Below are positions 17,745 through 26,177 of a DNA stretch of 64,000 nt, piece by piece. The stretch is from VXNJ01 sp009840625 (lineage in GTDB: Bacteria; Chloroflexota; UBA11872; VXNJ01): NCBI GenBank assembly GCA_965207915.1, contig OZ242304.1, forward strand, positions 2,046,001-2,110,000. The letters are read 5' to 3'. The position numbers and the translations under genes were made by a program. The notes under the pieces are model-generated. The model ran no database searches and was not told the DNA's origin. It saw only the letters and a list, made by a program, of their open reading frames with translations. Numbering within the stretch: the stretch's first letter is position 1; the number at the start of each line of letters is the position of its first letter.

Positions 17745-18233
17745 ATGCCTGCCCGCCAGCCAGGACTAGTCGAGCTGACTCGACGCAATTTGCTTAAAGG
17801 CGTATTCGGATCGACCATGGGTGTGCTGGCGCCGCTGGCGGCGGTGGCCTCAGGGGTCGCTTACCTCATGCCAGCGCGCGAGGTTGACGAGGAGTGGCTG
17901 GACGCCGGCGAACCAGCCAGCTACGCCGAAGGCGAAGTCAAGTTCATCCCCACTGCAGGCATATTCGTGGCCCGCAGTGAGCGCGGTTTCATCGCGCTAA
18001 ATCACGAGTGCACGCACTTGGGCTGCAAAGTTCCGTTCGATCCGGTTGAGCGCGAGTTTCGCTGTCCCTGTCACGGTTCCGTCTACGACGAATATGGCGA
18101 CAATGTAAGCGGTCCGGCTCCACGCCCCCTGGCGTACCACCCGCTGCGTCTGGATGGCGGTCAGATTCTGGTTTCGACTAATCCGCGTCCGCGCGAACTG
18201 GTCAAAGAGGTCCAATTCAAGCCCTATGCCTAA
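17745..18233 (+). CDS. Rieske [2Fe-2S] protein
   Basis: High-potential Fe-S subunit that takes one electron from quinol. The 162-residue protein begins with a twin-arginine signal/anchor (RRNLLKGVFG, then a hydrophobic stretch to about residue 42), and carries the cluster motifs CTHLGC (89-94) and CPCHGS (107-112). Box 2 ends in VSGPAPRPLAYHPL, as in standard Rieske proteins. The fold faces the outside of the membrane. Its stop overlaps the cytochrome c start by 8 bp. Confidence 0.95.
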   Translation: MPARQPGLVELTRRNLLKGVFGSTMGVLAPLAAVASGVAYLMPAREVDEEWLDAGEPASYAEGEVKFIPTAGIFVARSERGFIALNHECTHLGCKVPFDPVEREFRCPCHGSVYDEYGDNVSGPAPRPLAYHPLRLDGGQILVSTNPRPRELVKEVQFKPYA

Positions 18234-18732
18234 TCGAACCGAAGTCCAAGTCGCGGCCGTCGCCACGCTGGCGGCGCTGATCGTGGTGGTGTTGGCCGCC
18301 GTGCTCGTGACCGAGATTTTTTGGCGCCACAGCGAGGCTGCCGACCATTACCGGCCCTACATCGATTCGCCGGAGCTGACCGAATTTGGCATCTTTTCGA
18401 TCACCGCCGCCGCCGCCGGTGCAGCGGATGCCGCGCCGGTCGCACGCTCTCCCGAACTTGAGGCCATTTACGACATCTTCATTGAAAAGGGCTGCACCGG
18501 TTGCCACATCGTGGATGGCATTCCGGAAGCCATCGGCGACACTGGCCCGAACCTGAACGGGTTCGCCAGCCGCCAGATGATGGCCGGTGAAACGATGGAG
18601 GTCAGCCGCGATAACCTGGCTTCCTGGCTCAAAGACCCGCCGGCCCACAAGGCCGATACGCTGATGCCGAACCTGGGTCTCAACGACGCCGAGATCGATC
18701 TATTAATCGACTGGCTGTTAACCCTCACCTGA
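18226..18732 (+). CDS. Membrane-anchored monoheme cytochrome c
   Basis: Electron acceptor of the b6/IV/Rieske module. ATG 18226 gives 168 residues: an N-terminal membrane anchor (about 9-30), a linker, one covalent heme site CTGCH (90-94) and a likely axial Met in DTLMPNLGL. The upstream open frame lies inside the Rieske gene and is not used. The gene ends 15 bp inside the 3' end of convergent lysA, an unusual tail-to-tail overlap. With this gene the operon holds a complete quinol to cytochrome c route. Confidence 0.93.
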   Translation: MPNRTEVQVAAVATLAALIVVVLAAVLVTEIFWRHSEAADHYRPYIDSPELTEFGIFSITAAAAGAADAAPVARSPELEAIYDIFIEKGCTGCHIVDGIPEAIGDTGPNLNGFASRQMMAGETMEVSRDNLASWLKDPPAHKADTLMPNLGLNDAEIDLLIDWLLTLT

Positions 18733-20058
18733 TTGCGGGAATAGGCCCAATAGATCGGCTTCGGTCTCGCGCCGACGGGTGAGAGTCGACCGGCCGTCAG
18801 TTACGAATACCACCGCCGGCCGCAGGGCCATGTTGTAGTTCGATGCCATTGCCATCCCGTAGGCCCCCGAGGTTGCCGCTGCCAGGATGTCGCCGCGTCG
18901 CAGCCGAGGCAGTTGCGCGTCCTTGAAAAGGATGTCGCCGGACTCGCAGTAGCGGCCGGCAACGGTTACGGTCCCGAACGGCGGGCCTGGTTGGCGGTTG
19001 GCCAGCACCACCGTGTATTCGGCGCCGTACAGGGCAGGGCGGATGTTGTCGGCCATGCCGCCGTCGACGGCCACGTAGGTGCGGATGTCCGGAATCGATT
19101 TGATCGTACCGACGCTGTAGAGGGCCACGCCGGCACGGGCGATCAGCGACCTGCCCGGTTCGACCACCAGCAGAGGCCGGCGCGCATCGGGCAGGGCTTC
19201 GGTAACCGCTGACCCGATCGCGGTCATCAGCGGGCCCGGATCCAGTCCGGCATCGTCCAGCGTGTACCGCACGCCGCCGCCTCCCCCCGGCGAGATGACA
19301 GCCGGGAAATAGCCGGTTTCGCGCTCAGTCGCAATGGCAAATTCCACCAACTTGCGTGCGTTGTCGATTAGCGGTTGGCGGTCAAATATCTGCGAACCGA
19401 TGTGGGCGTGATAACCGAGCAGCTCGATTCCGGGATCAGCAAGCGCCGACTTGGCGGCCGCGCGGGCCTGACCGGTGGAAATCGGAATGCCGAACTTGGA
19501 GTCGAGCTCGCCGGTCCTAATGTACTCGTGGGTATGGGCTGAAATGCCTGGCGTGAGCCGCAACAGGACCGGAGCGCGGATACCGCGCCCGGCGGCTACA
19601 TGACCGATGAATGAGAGATCATCCTCCCCGTCGGCGACCAGTTGTCCGATCCCGGCGTCCAACGCCAGCTCGATCTCGGCGCGCGATTTGTTGTTGCCGT
19701 GTAACGTGACCATGCCCGGGTCGATGCCAGCCTCGAGCGCGGCGGTCAACTCGCCGGCGCCGACGCAATCGACCCCGAGCCCGCATTCGTCCACCAGGCC
19801 GAGCACGTGCAGGTCGGCATAGGCCTTGACGGCGTATATCACCCGCGAATTCGAATAAGCCGCGGCCAGTGGCAGGCGGTACTGCCGGCAGGATGCCCTG
19901 ACCGCGTCTTCGTCGTAGACGTACAGCGGGCTGCCGAATTGCTCGAGCAGGTCGGTCACTGCACATCCGCCTAGGATCAGGCGGCCGGCAGCGTCGCGCG
20001 CGGTGCCCTCAGGGAACAGCTCCAGAGGGTCCTGTATGCGGTCGTTGGAGTGTTTCAC
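18718..20058 (-). CDS. lysA: Diaminopimelate decarboxylase
   Basis: PLP enzyme that decarboxylates meso-diaminopimelate to L-lysine. The start is taken as GTG 20058-20056, preceded by GGGGA; a longer in-frame start (TTG 20112) would place a strong terminator hairpin inside the coding region. The 446-residue protein has the PLP lysine in VIYAVKAY (K78), the HIGSQI segment, the GGGGGVRY phosphate-binding loop, EPGRSLIARAG, and CESGD supplying the active-site cysteine from the second subunit. It shows that diaminopimelate is made, which bears on MurE specificity. Confidence 0.93.
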   Translation of the reverse strand: MKHSNDRIQDPLELFPEGTARDAAGRLILGGCAVTDLLEQFGSPLYVYDEDAVRASCRQYRLPLAAAYSNSRVIYAVKAYADLHVLGLVDECGLGVDCVGAGELTAALEAGIDPGMVTLHGNNKSRAEIELALDAGIGQLVADGEDDLSFIGHVAAGRGIRAPVLLRLTPGISAHTHEYIRTGELDSKFGIPISTGQARAAAKSALADPGIELLGYHAHIGSQIFDRQPLIDNARKLVEFAIATERETGYFPAVISPGGGGGVRYTLDDAGLDPGPLMTAIGSAVTEALPDARRPLLVVEPGRSLIARAGVALYSVGTIKSIPDIRTYVAVDGGMADNIRPALYGAEYTVVLANRQPGPPFGTVTVAGRYCESGDILFKDAQLPRLRRGDILAAATSGAYGMAMASNYNMALRPAVVFVTDGRSTLTRRRETEADLLGLFPQSGEG

Positions 20059-20067
20059 TTGGTCCCC

Positions 20068-20102
20068 AAAAAACTGACGGCGCGGGATTGCCGCGCCGTC
20101 AG
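20068..20102 (-). terminator. Strong rho-independent terminator between the NHL lipoprotein gene and lysA
   Basis: On the plus strand CTGACGGCGCGG (20074-20085), a five-base loop and CCGCGCCGTCAG (20091-20102) form a perfect 12-bp stem. Read on the minus strand the stem is followed at once by six T (20073-20068). It lies directly after the NHL-repeat lipoprotein gene and ends only about 10 bp before the lysA start, so it either ends the upstream transcript or controls read-through into lysA. Confidence 0.88.
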
Positions 20103-20123
20103 GGTAATTCAACCAGGTTCGAA

Positions 20124-21176
20124 TTAACCGGTGCCGGCGCCGCCCCAGGATTTGATGAAGTTTCCGTCCGAGTCGAAGTGCACGATCCGGTTGTTGCCGT
20201 TATCGGCGACGTATACGCCTTCTACGCCGGCCTGCAGGCCGGTGGCCCCGGAGAACTGGCCATCGCCAGATCCGGAGCCGCCGAAGCTGGCGCTTCGGGT
20301 GCCGTCGATCTCGAACCGGTGAATCTCATCATTGGCCGGGTCAAGCACGTAGAACTGCTCTTCGCGGTTCACTGACATGTGACCGGGCTCGACGAGGTCT
20401 TCGAAATCGGCCTTGTGCTCGATCTCGTAGTCGAGCCCGACGCGGTTGATTTGGAAGAGCTTGGATTTGCCCTGGTCTGGATCCCAGTCCAGTCCAAATA
20501 TTTCGCCTTCAACCGGGACCGCGGTAACGCCGCGCCAGAGCCCGCCGGCCTCGGGAGGTTCGATTACCGTCTTGTTGCTGCCGTCGGCGGAAAACCGAAT
20601 CAAACGCTCGTCGGCGGTGATTATGTACGGAAACCCAAACCCGCTCGAGCGCAGCTGGGTAGCGCCTTCCAGGTCGGGGTCGCCCCATATTTTGGGAATG
20701 TTCATGTGTCCCTCAGGGCGTCCCAGGTAGGTTGAGAACTTCTGCACCTGGGCGTTGCCGGCGTCCAGCACCCAGAGAACCCGGGTGCGGTCCATCGTGG
20801 TGTCAGAGGGGGCGTTGAACGGGTGTTGGCGATCGGTTATCTCATCGCCACCGTCGGACCAGTAGTTGAGGACGCCCTCATTAGTGAATTCAAACAGCTT
20901 GTTGTCGGCGGTGACAACGTAGATGTCCTTGCGTTCGTCGTTCTGACCGATGCCAACCGGCCCAACCATCTCAGTCGGGTCCTCCACGAACTTCGGCCCG
21001 CCGTCGAGTTCGGCCGAGGGACCGCCGCCCGCGCGCGCGGCGCCGGCAACTTCTTCGGCCCCGCCGAGCCTGCCTTCGTCGTGGGCCTCGCCGCAGGCGG
21101 CCAGGGCCAATATGGCCGCACCGGCGGATCCGGTGGCCAGCAGTCGCCGGCGGCTAATGATCGAGTCATTTCTCAC
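20124..21176 (-). CDS. NHL/six-bladed beta-propeller lipoprotein
   Basis: A 350-residue exported lipoprotein of unknown role. GTG 21176 sits 8 bp after AGGAGG. The signal combines a twin-arginine-like start (SRRRLLATGSAG) with a lipobox LAAC, so it is probably anchored outside the membrane. The body has repeated blades, e.g. ADNKLFEF, LDAGNAQVQKFSTYLG, DPANDEIHRFEIDG and ADNGNNRIVHFDSDG, the last two close to the NHL consensus. Such propellers often bind ligands or partner proteins. It is divergent from the sugar-importer operon with a 384-bp shared upstream region, so joint control is possible but not shown. Confidence 0.8.
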   Translation of the reverse strand: MRNDSIISRRRLLATGSAGAAILALAACGEAHDEGRLGGAEEVAGAARAGGGPSAELDGGPKFVEDPTEMVGPVGIGQNDERKDIYVVTADNKLFEFTNEGVLNYWSDGGDEITDRQHPFNAPSDTTMDRTRVLWVLDAGNAQVQKFSTYLGRPEGHMNIPKIWGDPDLEGATQLRSSGFGFPYIITADERLIRFSADGSNKTVIEPPEAGGLWRGVTAVPVEGEIFGLDWDPDQGKSKLFQINRVGLDYEIEHKADFEDLVEPGHMSVNREEQFYVLDPANDEIHRFEIDGTRSASFGGSGSGDGQFSGATGLQAGVEGVYVADNGNNRIVHFDSDGNFIKSWGGAGTG

Positions 21177-21560
21177 CACGTCTGCCTCCTGTATCTCTTC
21201 TCCATATATATATCGGTCGCGCAAACGAACTATTCGGGGCCAATCGCGCCACGCCCCTGGTGCTCGCTGCCGGCCGCCGCGGGCCAGCGGTGTAAGCGGG
21301 GACGATTGACCGATTTTAGGCAGCACTGACCCGAAGTGCCGACACGGTCGAAAGCTGCGCGATTGCGATTGGTCGATTCGGCGCTTACCTTCAGTGGATT
21401 TGACATTGACCCTCTATGGGCGCAAAATGCGCCCAACTGATAGGCCCGTCAACGGTTGGCCTTCTCTGAATATTTGGGAGGACACTGCTGGCGCGGGATT
21501 CTTTATTGATCCCAGCGCGCCGGCGGGATATCAGAGCAACTCAAAGTAGGAGGAACACTC
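21177..21560. promoter_or_regulatory. 384-bp divergent upstream region of the lipoprotein and importer genes
   Basis: No convincing gene lies here. Near the lipoprotein end there is AGGAGG (its ribosome site, 21185-21190) and an AT-rich TATATATAT tract (about 21204-21213), unusual in this GC-rich DNA and a plausible promoter element for the minus strand. Toward the importer is the promoter/palindrome listed separately (21400-21435). TAGGAGGA at 21547-21554 is the ribosome site of the solute-binding protein. Confidence 0.5.
21400..21435 (+). promoter_or_regulatory. Candidate promoter with overlapping palindrome before the sugar importer
   Basis: TTGACA (21400-21405) matches the -35 consensus exactly. 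After 17 bp comes CAAAAT (21423-21428), a 4 of 6 match to TATAAT. The -10 lies in the centre of the palindrome TGGGCGC-AAAAT-GCGCCCA (21417-21435), so a repressor bound there would block the promoter. Sugar importers are often controlled by LacI-type repressors, but no regulator gene is nearby and the regulator is unknown. Confidence 0.45.
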
Positions 21561-22931
21561 TTGCGCATAACCCGAAGACGTGCCTTAACCGGCATGGCTG
21601 GGGCAACCGGTCTGGCCATCCTGGCCGCTTGTGGCGAGGAAGAGGCAGACGCCCCGGCAGCTGCGGCTCCGGCAGCTGCGGCACCCGCCGCTCCGGCGGA
21701 CAGTGGCGGCGACGCCATGGCCGACAAGGGCGACGAAATGATGATGTTCGATGACGTGGAAATTGAATTCCGCTTCAACGGACTCAACCCGGCTGGCCAG
21801 GAAGCGGCACGCACTGAAATCGCCAAGTTCAAGGACTTGACCGGTATTCAGGTCAAACCCGACTTCTCCGACTGGGCAAGCTCTTTCCAGAAGATCACTA
21901 CCGGTTTTGCGGCCCAATCCGCGCCTGACATTTGGTACGGCGGCGGGCTGTGGACCCCGGTACTGGCCGCAAAGGGCCAGGTGCTCGAAATTGATGAGTA
22001 CGTAGCCAACTGGGACGAGTGGAGCGACTTCTACCCGCGCGGGCTTGAGGACGTGACCTATGAAGGTCATATCCAGGGTGTCCCGTATCGGTTCAACTAC
22101 CGAGCCTCTGCGGTTATCCGAGCCTCGTTCTTTGAAGCGGCCGGCCTCGAGCCGACACCGCCGACAACTTGGGACGAACTCAATGAAGCAACTCCCAAGC
22201 TCACGATCAAAGATGGCGACATCTTCGAGCAGGCCGGAATCAACATCCAGCACCACACTCAGGTGTACGAGGACTGGCTGTTCCAGGCCGGCGGTAACTA
22301 CTTCTCCGAAGACCGCACGATGCCGCTTAACAACTCGCCCGAGGGCATCACTGCGCTTAGCCAGCACGTGAGAGCCGGTCTGGTCGACGGGACCATGCCC
22401 AAAGAAGGCATGGACTCCGGCGTACCGAACCTGCACGCGTTCTGCGCTGGCCGCGTGGCGTACCAGCAGCTTTGGCCCGGTAACGTGGGCAACTGCGAAA
22501 CGAACGCCCCGGACGTGTTTGCGGACGTGGTAGTCGGCGAACCGCTGCGTGGTCCCAAAGAGCAGATCATGCAGATCTACGTTGATAAATACATGCCTTG
22601 GAAGCTCACCAAGAACCCGGACGCTACCTTCGAGACCATGAAGTACTTTGCGTCCCCGGGTCCAAACCATGACATCAACGTGGTTGGCGACCGCTCAATG
22701 CCGTGCCGGGTAGCGATGGAAGCCTACGAGCTCTACAAGCAAGAGCCGTGGAAGACCTACTCCCAGAACGGCAACAAGTTCGGCAAGGGACGCCAGATCG
22801 TTCCGGAGCACTTCGACGTTCAGCCGGCCATGAGCCGCTGGGTCGAGAAGGCCGCTCTCGGCGAACTTACCGTCGAGGAAACCCTCGAGGGAATGGACGC
22901 GGAAGTCCTGGAAATCATTACGGGCAGCTAA
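21561..22931 (+). CDS. ABC importer solute-binding lipoprotein (family 1, sugar type)
   Basis: Extracellular ligand-binding component of a carbohydrate-type importer. TTG 21561 is placed 7 bp after AGGAGG. The 456-residue protein has a signal with RRR and a lipobox LAAC (C about residue 24), then an Ala/Pro-rich spacer, then the binding domain with features of family 1 sugar-binding proteins (APDIWYGGG, GVPYRFNYRASAVIRASFFEAAGLE, PPTTWDEL). Two permease genes follow after a stem-loop. The ligand cannot be read; the neighbouring sulfatase-like and glycosidase genes suggest a decorated sugar or polyol. Confidence 0.88.
   Translation: MRITRRRALTGMAGATGLAILAACGEEEADAPAAAAPAAAAPAAPADSGGDAMADKGDEMMMFDDVEIEFRFNGLNPAGQEAARTEIAKFKDLTGIQVKPDFSDWASSFQKITTGFAAQSAPDIWYGGGLWTPVLAAKGQVLEIDEYVANWDEWSDFYPRGLEDVTYEGHIQGVPYRFNYRASAVIRASFFEAAGLEPTPPTTWDELNEATPKLTIKDGDIFEQAGINIQHHTQVYEDWLFQAGGNYFSEDRTMPLNNSPEGITALSQHVRAGLVDGTMPKEGMDSGVPNLHAFCAGRVAYQQLWPGNVGNCETNAPDVFADVVVGEPLRGPKEQIMQIYVDKYMPWKLTKNPDATFETMKYFASPGPNHDINVVGDRSMPCRVAMEAYELYKQEPWKTYSQNGNKFGKGRQIVPEHFDVQPAMSRWVEKAALGELTVEETLEGMDAEVLEIITGS
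21654..21683 (+). repeat. 15-bp tandem repeat encoding the Ala/Pro spacer
   Basis: CCGGCAGCTGCGGCT and CCGGCAGCTGCGGCA lie end to end and encode PAAAAPAAAA-type residues just after the lipobox of the solute-binding protein. It forms a flexible tether between the membrane anchor and the binding domain and could vary in copy number. Confidence 0.7.
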
Positions 22932-22983
22932 GTCGTCCAATTCGGCGGTTCCCGTCAAACGGAACTACCGAGAAGCGGGGCAT

Positions 22984-23010
22984 GGGTGGTGGCCCGAGCG
23001 GCCGCCACCC
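22984..23010 (+). other. Intercistronic stem-loop between the binding-protein and permease genes
   Basis: GGGTGGTGGCC, loop CGAGC, GGCCGCCACCC form an 11-bp stem with one G-U pair. No run of T follows, so it is not a classic terminator. A hairpin here commonly protects the binding-protein mRNA and raises its level over the permeases. The rest of the 247-bp gap (22932-23178) shows no gene. Confidence 0.5.
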
Positions 23011-23178
23011 GGCCTCGCCGAAAAAACGCCCGCCCGGTGGATCAAGCCTGGCTGGCTGAATCTGAATCGCCACTCAATTTAAGAGGGGCGTTTCGGTAAG
23101 ATGAAAGTCTTAACGGCCGAGTGCATAGCCGCATTGCGGCTCGGACAGCGGAAGAACGGTTCGTAAGGAAATCACCTA

Positions 23179-24102
23179 ATGGCGGTAGCGCAAACCCAAC
23201 CGGCGGCGACGCTGCGGACGCAGGGCCGTACCTGGCCGATCATCCGCCGTTCGTTGCTCTACATCCTCATGTCGGTAATCGCCTTCTTGGCGGTTTTTCC
23301 GTTCCTCTGGTCGCTCCTGGGGTCATTCAAGACCGCGGAGGACCTGTTCGACTTCGCGATTGAAGATCCGGGCACCTATCTTCCGTACGCTTGGCAGTTC
23401 AATAACTACACCACCGTCTGGGGCCTTAACTTCGGGCGGTTCTTCTTTAACAGCGCATTTGTGGCCACGGTTATCACCCTGGCCCACCTGCTGCTTGCTT
23501 CAACCGCCGGATACGCTTTCGCGCGGTTGGAATTCCCCGGTCGCGACGTTTTGTTCGTGGCCGTGATAGCCACCCTTATGGTCCCGTTCCAGGTCACGAT
23601 GGTTCCGCTGTTCATCATGATCAAGAACTGGCCGCTAACCGGTGGCAACGACATCCTGGGCCAGGGCGGACGCGGTCTGCTCGACTCATACGCCGGACTG
23701 ACCATCCCGATGTTCCCGACCGCCTATGGAACTTTCCTGCTGCGTCAGTTCTTCCAGACCCTGCCGCGCGAGCTCGAAGATGCCGCGCGCATCGACGGGG
23801 CTTCCGAGTTGCGCATTTACTGGAACGTGATCCTGCCGCTCTCAGGCGCCGCTCTGGCGGTTCTGACGGTGTTCTCGTTCCAGCAGACCTGGAACGACTT
23901 CGTCTGGCCGTTCATCATCACCCGTGACGAGGACATCAAGACTCTGCAGGTGGCGTTGGCCAACTTCAGACAGGAATACAACACGGACTGGGGTCTGCTG
24001 ATGGCGGCCACCATGGTTGCCACGGTGCCGATCCTGATCCTGTTCCTTATGACGCAGCGCTACTTCGTCCAGGGGATCGCCCTCTCCGGCATCAAGGGGT
24101 AA
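23179..24102 (+). CDS. ABC sugar-type permease, MalG-like
   Basis: One of the two membrane subunits of the importer. The 307-residue protein has about six transmembrane helices and the cytoplasmic EAA loop as ELEDAARIDGASELRIYWNVILP, which docks to the ATPase, and it ends in QRYFVQGIALSGIKG, typical of MalG-type permeases. The gene order is binding protein, MalG-type, MalF-type, the reverse of the common order. No ATP-binding gene is present, so a shared MsmK/UgpC-type ATPase must be encoded elsewhere. Confidence 0.92.
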   Translation: MAVAQTQPAATLRTQGRTWPIIRRSLLYILMSVIAFLAVFPFLWSLLGSFKTAEDLFDFAIEDPGTYLPYAWQFNNYTTVWGLNFGRFFFNSAFVATVITLAHLLLASTAGYAFARLEFPGRDVLFVAVIATLMVPFQVTMVPLFIMIKNWPLTGGNDILGQGGRGLLDSYAGLTIPMFPTAYGTFLLRQFFQTLPRELEDAARIDGASELRIYWNVILPLSGAALAVLTVFSFQQTWNDFVWPFIITRDEDIKTLQVALANFRQEYNTDWGLLMAATMVATVPILILFLMTQRYFVQGIALSGIKG

Positions 24103-24108
24103 GCCTCC

Positions 24109-25062
24109 TTGAATAACGGCCCCGTCGCCCCCGCTTCGATCGGGGGCGGGCAGGCGCGGTTTGGTGTTTACTTTCGGCGCAATTTGGCCGGGTACCTCTT
24201 CGTCCTGCCCCAGATCCTCTTCATCACGGTATTTATCCTGGTGCCGATCGTCGGCGCGTTCTACTACTCGATAACCAACTACAACCTGCTCACCGCTCCG
24301 GAGATCGCCGACCCGATCTGGAAGAATTTCGCCGCCCTGCCGGGCGATGAGCGCTACGGACCGGCGATCCGCAACACCCTGGTGTTCGCGTTCGTGACCG
24401 TGCCGGCGGGAGTGATCACCTCGCTGCTGCTGGCCCAGTTGATCAACCGTTCGATTCGCGGCATTTATTTTTTCCGGGCCATGTTCTACATGCCGGTCGT
24501 GTCCTCGTTCGTGGCGGTCTCGCTGATTTGGCTCTGGTTTTACGAACCCCAGTTCGGGCTCTTTAACGAGTTTCTGCTCTGGGTCGGCCTGCCGGCCTCG
24601 AAATGGCTCAAAGGCCAGGAATCGGCGCTGCTCGCAATCATCGTCATGAGCGTCTGGAAGAACATGGGGCTGAACATGGTGATCTACCTGGCCGGGCTGC
24701 AGGGGATCCCGCCGACCGTTATCGAGGCCGCCGACATCGACGGCGCGGGACGGGTATCAAAATTCCTGCGGATCATTTTGCCCCTGCTGGCGCCGACCAC
24801 GTACTTCGTGGTCATCGTTTATTTCATCGGCGCCCTGCAGATGTTCGTGCAGGTGTGGATCATGACGCAACAGCCAGGCAACGGCGTACTCACCGGAGGC
24901 CCGCTCGACAGCACCGTCACCGTCGTTCTCCTGATTTACTCCAATGCCTTCGAGTACCTGAAGATGGGATACGCGGCGGCGATGTCGGTGGTCTTGTTCC
25001 TGGTAATCGCGCTAATCACCTACATGAATTCGCGCCTGCTCCAGTACGAGGTCGGCTGGTAA
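24109..25062 (+). CDS. ABC sugar-type permease, MalF-like
   Basis: Second membrane subunit of the importer, 317 residues, TTG start 6 bp after the MalG-type gene. It has a first helix LAGYLFVLPQILFITVFILVP, about six helices in all, and the EAA loop as VIEAADIDGAGRVSKFLRIILP. It pairs with the upstream permease to form the pore. The 92 bp before the convergent lipoprotein gene hold two short inverted repeats (25077-25090 and 25100-25117) without T runs, weak candidates for a terminator. Confidence 0.92.
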   Translation: MNNGPVAPASIGGGQARFGVYFRRNLAGYLFVLPQILFITVFILVPIVGAFYYSITNYNLLTAPEIADPIWKNFAALPGDERYGPAIRNTLVFAFVTVPAGVITSLLLAQLINRSIRGIYFFRAMFYMPVVSSFVAVSLIWLWFYEPQFGLFNEFLLWVGLPASKWLKGQESALLAIIVMSVWKNMGLNMVIYLAGLQGIPPTVIEAADIDGAGRVSKFLRIILPLLAPTTYFVVIVYFIGALQMFVQVWIMTQQPGNGVLTGGPLDSTVTVVLLIYSNAFEYLKMGYAAAMSVVLFLVIALITYMNSRLLQYEVGW

Positions 25063-25154
25063 ACGCACGCGAACCGGCGCCCGCGGGCGCGATCGCAAAT
25101 CCCGGAAAACGCCGGGAAGACGGGACCAGCTCCCTTCCTTGAAGCCCCCGGCGG

Positions 25155-26105
25155 TCAGTGGCCGCGCGCCGACTTGATCCAAACCGGTTGGGAGTCGCGG
25201 CCCGGGGTTGAAATCAACAGATCTGCCCGGGCCCCATCGGCGCCTGTGATCCAGATGTCGGCCGAATCCTCACCGGCGCGCGAGAAGGCGATTTGTTGTC
25301 CGTCGGGCGAATAGTCGGGATCGCGGTCGTCCCCGCCGCCGCGGGTCACGCGCCGAATTTCTCCGGACTCTCGATCGAACGTGAATAGGTCCCAGTCCCC
25401 GCTTTCGAAGGCCTCAAACGCGATCCGCTTGCCGCTCGGATCAAAGTCTGGGAACTGGGCGAATGCGAACGTATCGACCACCCTCTCCGGGTCCTGCCCC
25501 GGCGCTTGTTCCGTCCGGATGACATAGATGTCGAAATCGCCTTCGGGGTTGGCGAAATAGGCCAACTCATGCCCATCCGGGCTCCAGTCGGGCGCGTAGT
25601 TGTGCCAGGGAACATCCGTGAGTTGGCGCGCCCGGCCGCTATCCAAATCAAGCTCAAACAATTGGAAGAAATCGACGTCGCGTTCAAAGACTATCCGTCG
25701 GCCATCGGGGGAGAAGACCGGCGAGTAGTCTTCGAGATCGTTGGCGGTCAGCTGGATGAGGTCGCTGCCGTCGATTCCGACCACGAACAAGTCAAAGTCA
25801 CCCCCGTCGGCGCTGGAGGAATAGAGGACCCGGGATCCGTCCGGCGAAGGGTCCGCATAGCGATTGTGATGTCGGTCGGCGGTGACGCGCCGCAGCTCGT
25901 CGCCGAACCCGTCGGCGAAATAGATGTCCCAGTCGCCGTCGGCGCTTGAACGGAATATGATCTGGCGGTCGCCCAGCAGCTGCCAGTTTACGAAGTGCTC
26001 GAAATCAACCGGCGATCCGGCCCGGGACGATTCGGCGCCGGGCTGACATCCCAGCAAAAGGCCAGCAAAAAGCAGCCAGACCGGCCAACTGCGTCCGAGT
26101 CCCAA
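25155..26105 (-). CDS. TolB-like PD40 beta-propeller lipoprotein
   Basis: A 316-residue exported lipoprotein (signal ending in lipobox LLLGC) followed by at least six PD40/WD40-like repeats recognisable by the recurring SPDG and DPSG turns (DPSPDGSRVLYSS, SPVFSPDGRRIVF, APDWSPDGHELAYF, FPDFDPSGKRIAF, DPDYSPDGQQIAF). Unlike true TolB it has no N-terminal TolB domain and no tol-pal neighbours. Its function is unknown; such propellers bind proteins or carbohydrates. It is convergent with the importer and divergent from the first sulfatase. The TTG start is not certain. Confidence 0.8.
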   Translation of the reverse strand: MGLGRSWPVWLLFAGLLLGCQPGAESSRAGSPVDFEHFVNWQLLGDRQIIFRSSADGDWDIYFADGFGDELRRVTADRHHNRYADPSPDGSRVLYSSSADGGDFDLFVVGIDGSDLIQLTANDLEDYSPVFSPDGRRIVFERDVDFFQLFELDLDSGRARQLTDVPWHNYAPDWSPDGHELAYFANPEGDFDIYVIRTEQAPGQDPERVVDTFAFAQFPDFDPSGKRIAFEAFESGDWDLFTFDRESGEIRRVTRGGGDDRDPDYSPDGQQIAFSRAGEDSADIWITGADGARADLLISTPGRDSQPVWIKSARGH

Positions 26106-26177
26106 TTAAGCTAAATAGCCGGGTGCCAAGAGCGTCCCTGGCCCGCGACCCGCAAATTTCTGCCGAAGGATCGGGGC

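Noticed and set aside
21585..22670. 361-codon minus-strand open frame
   Set aside because: Antisense to the solute-binding protein, which has a ribosome site, lipobox and family motifs.
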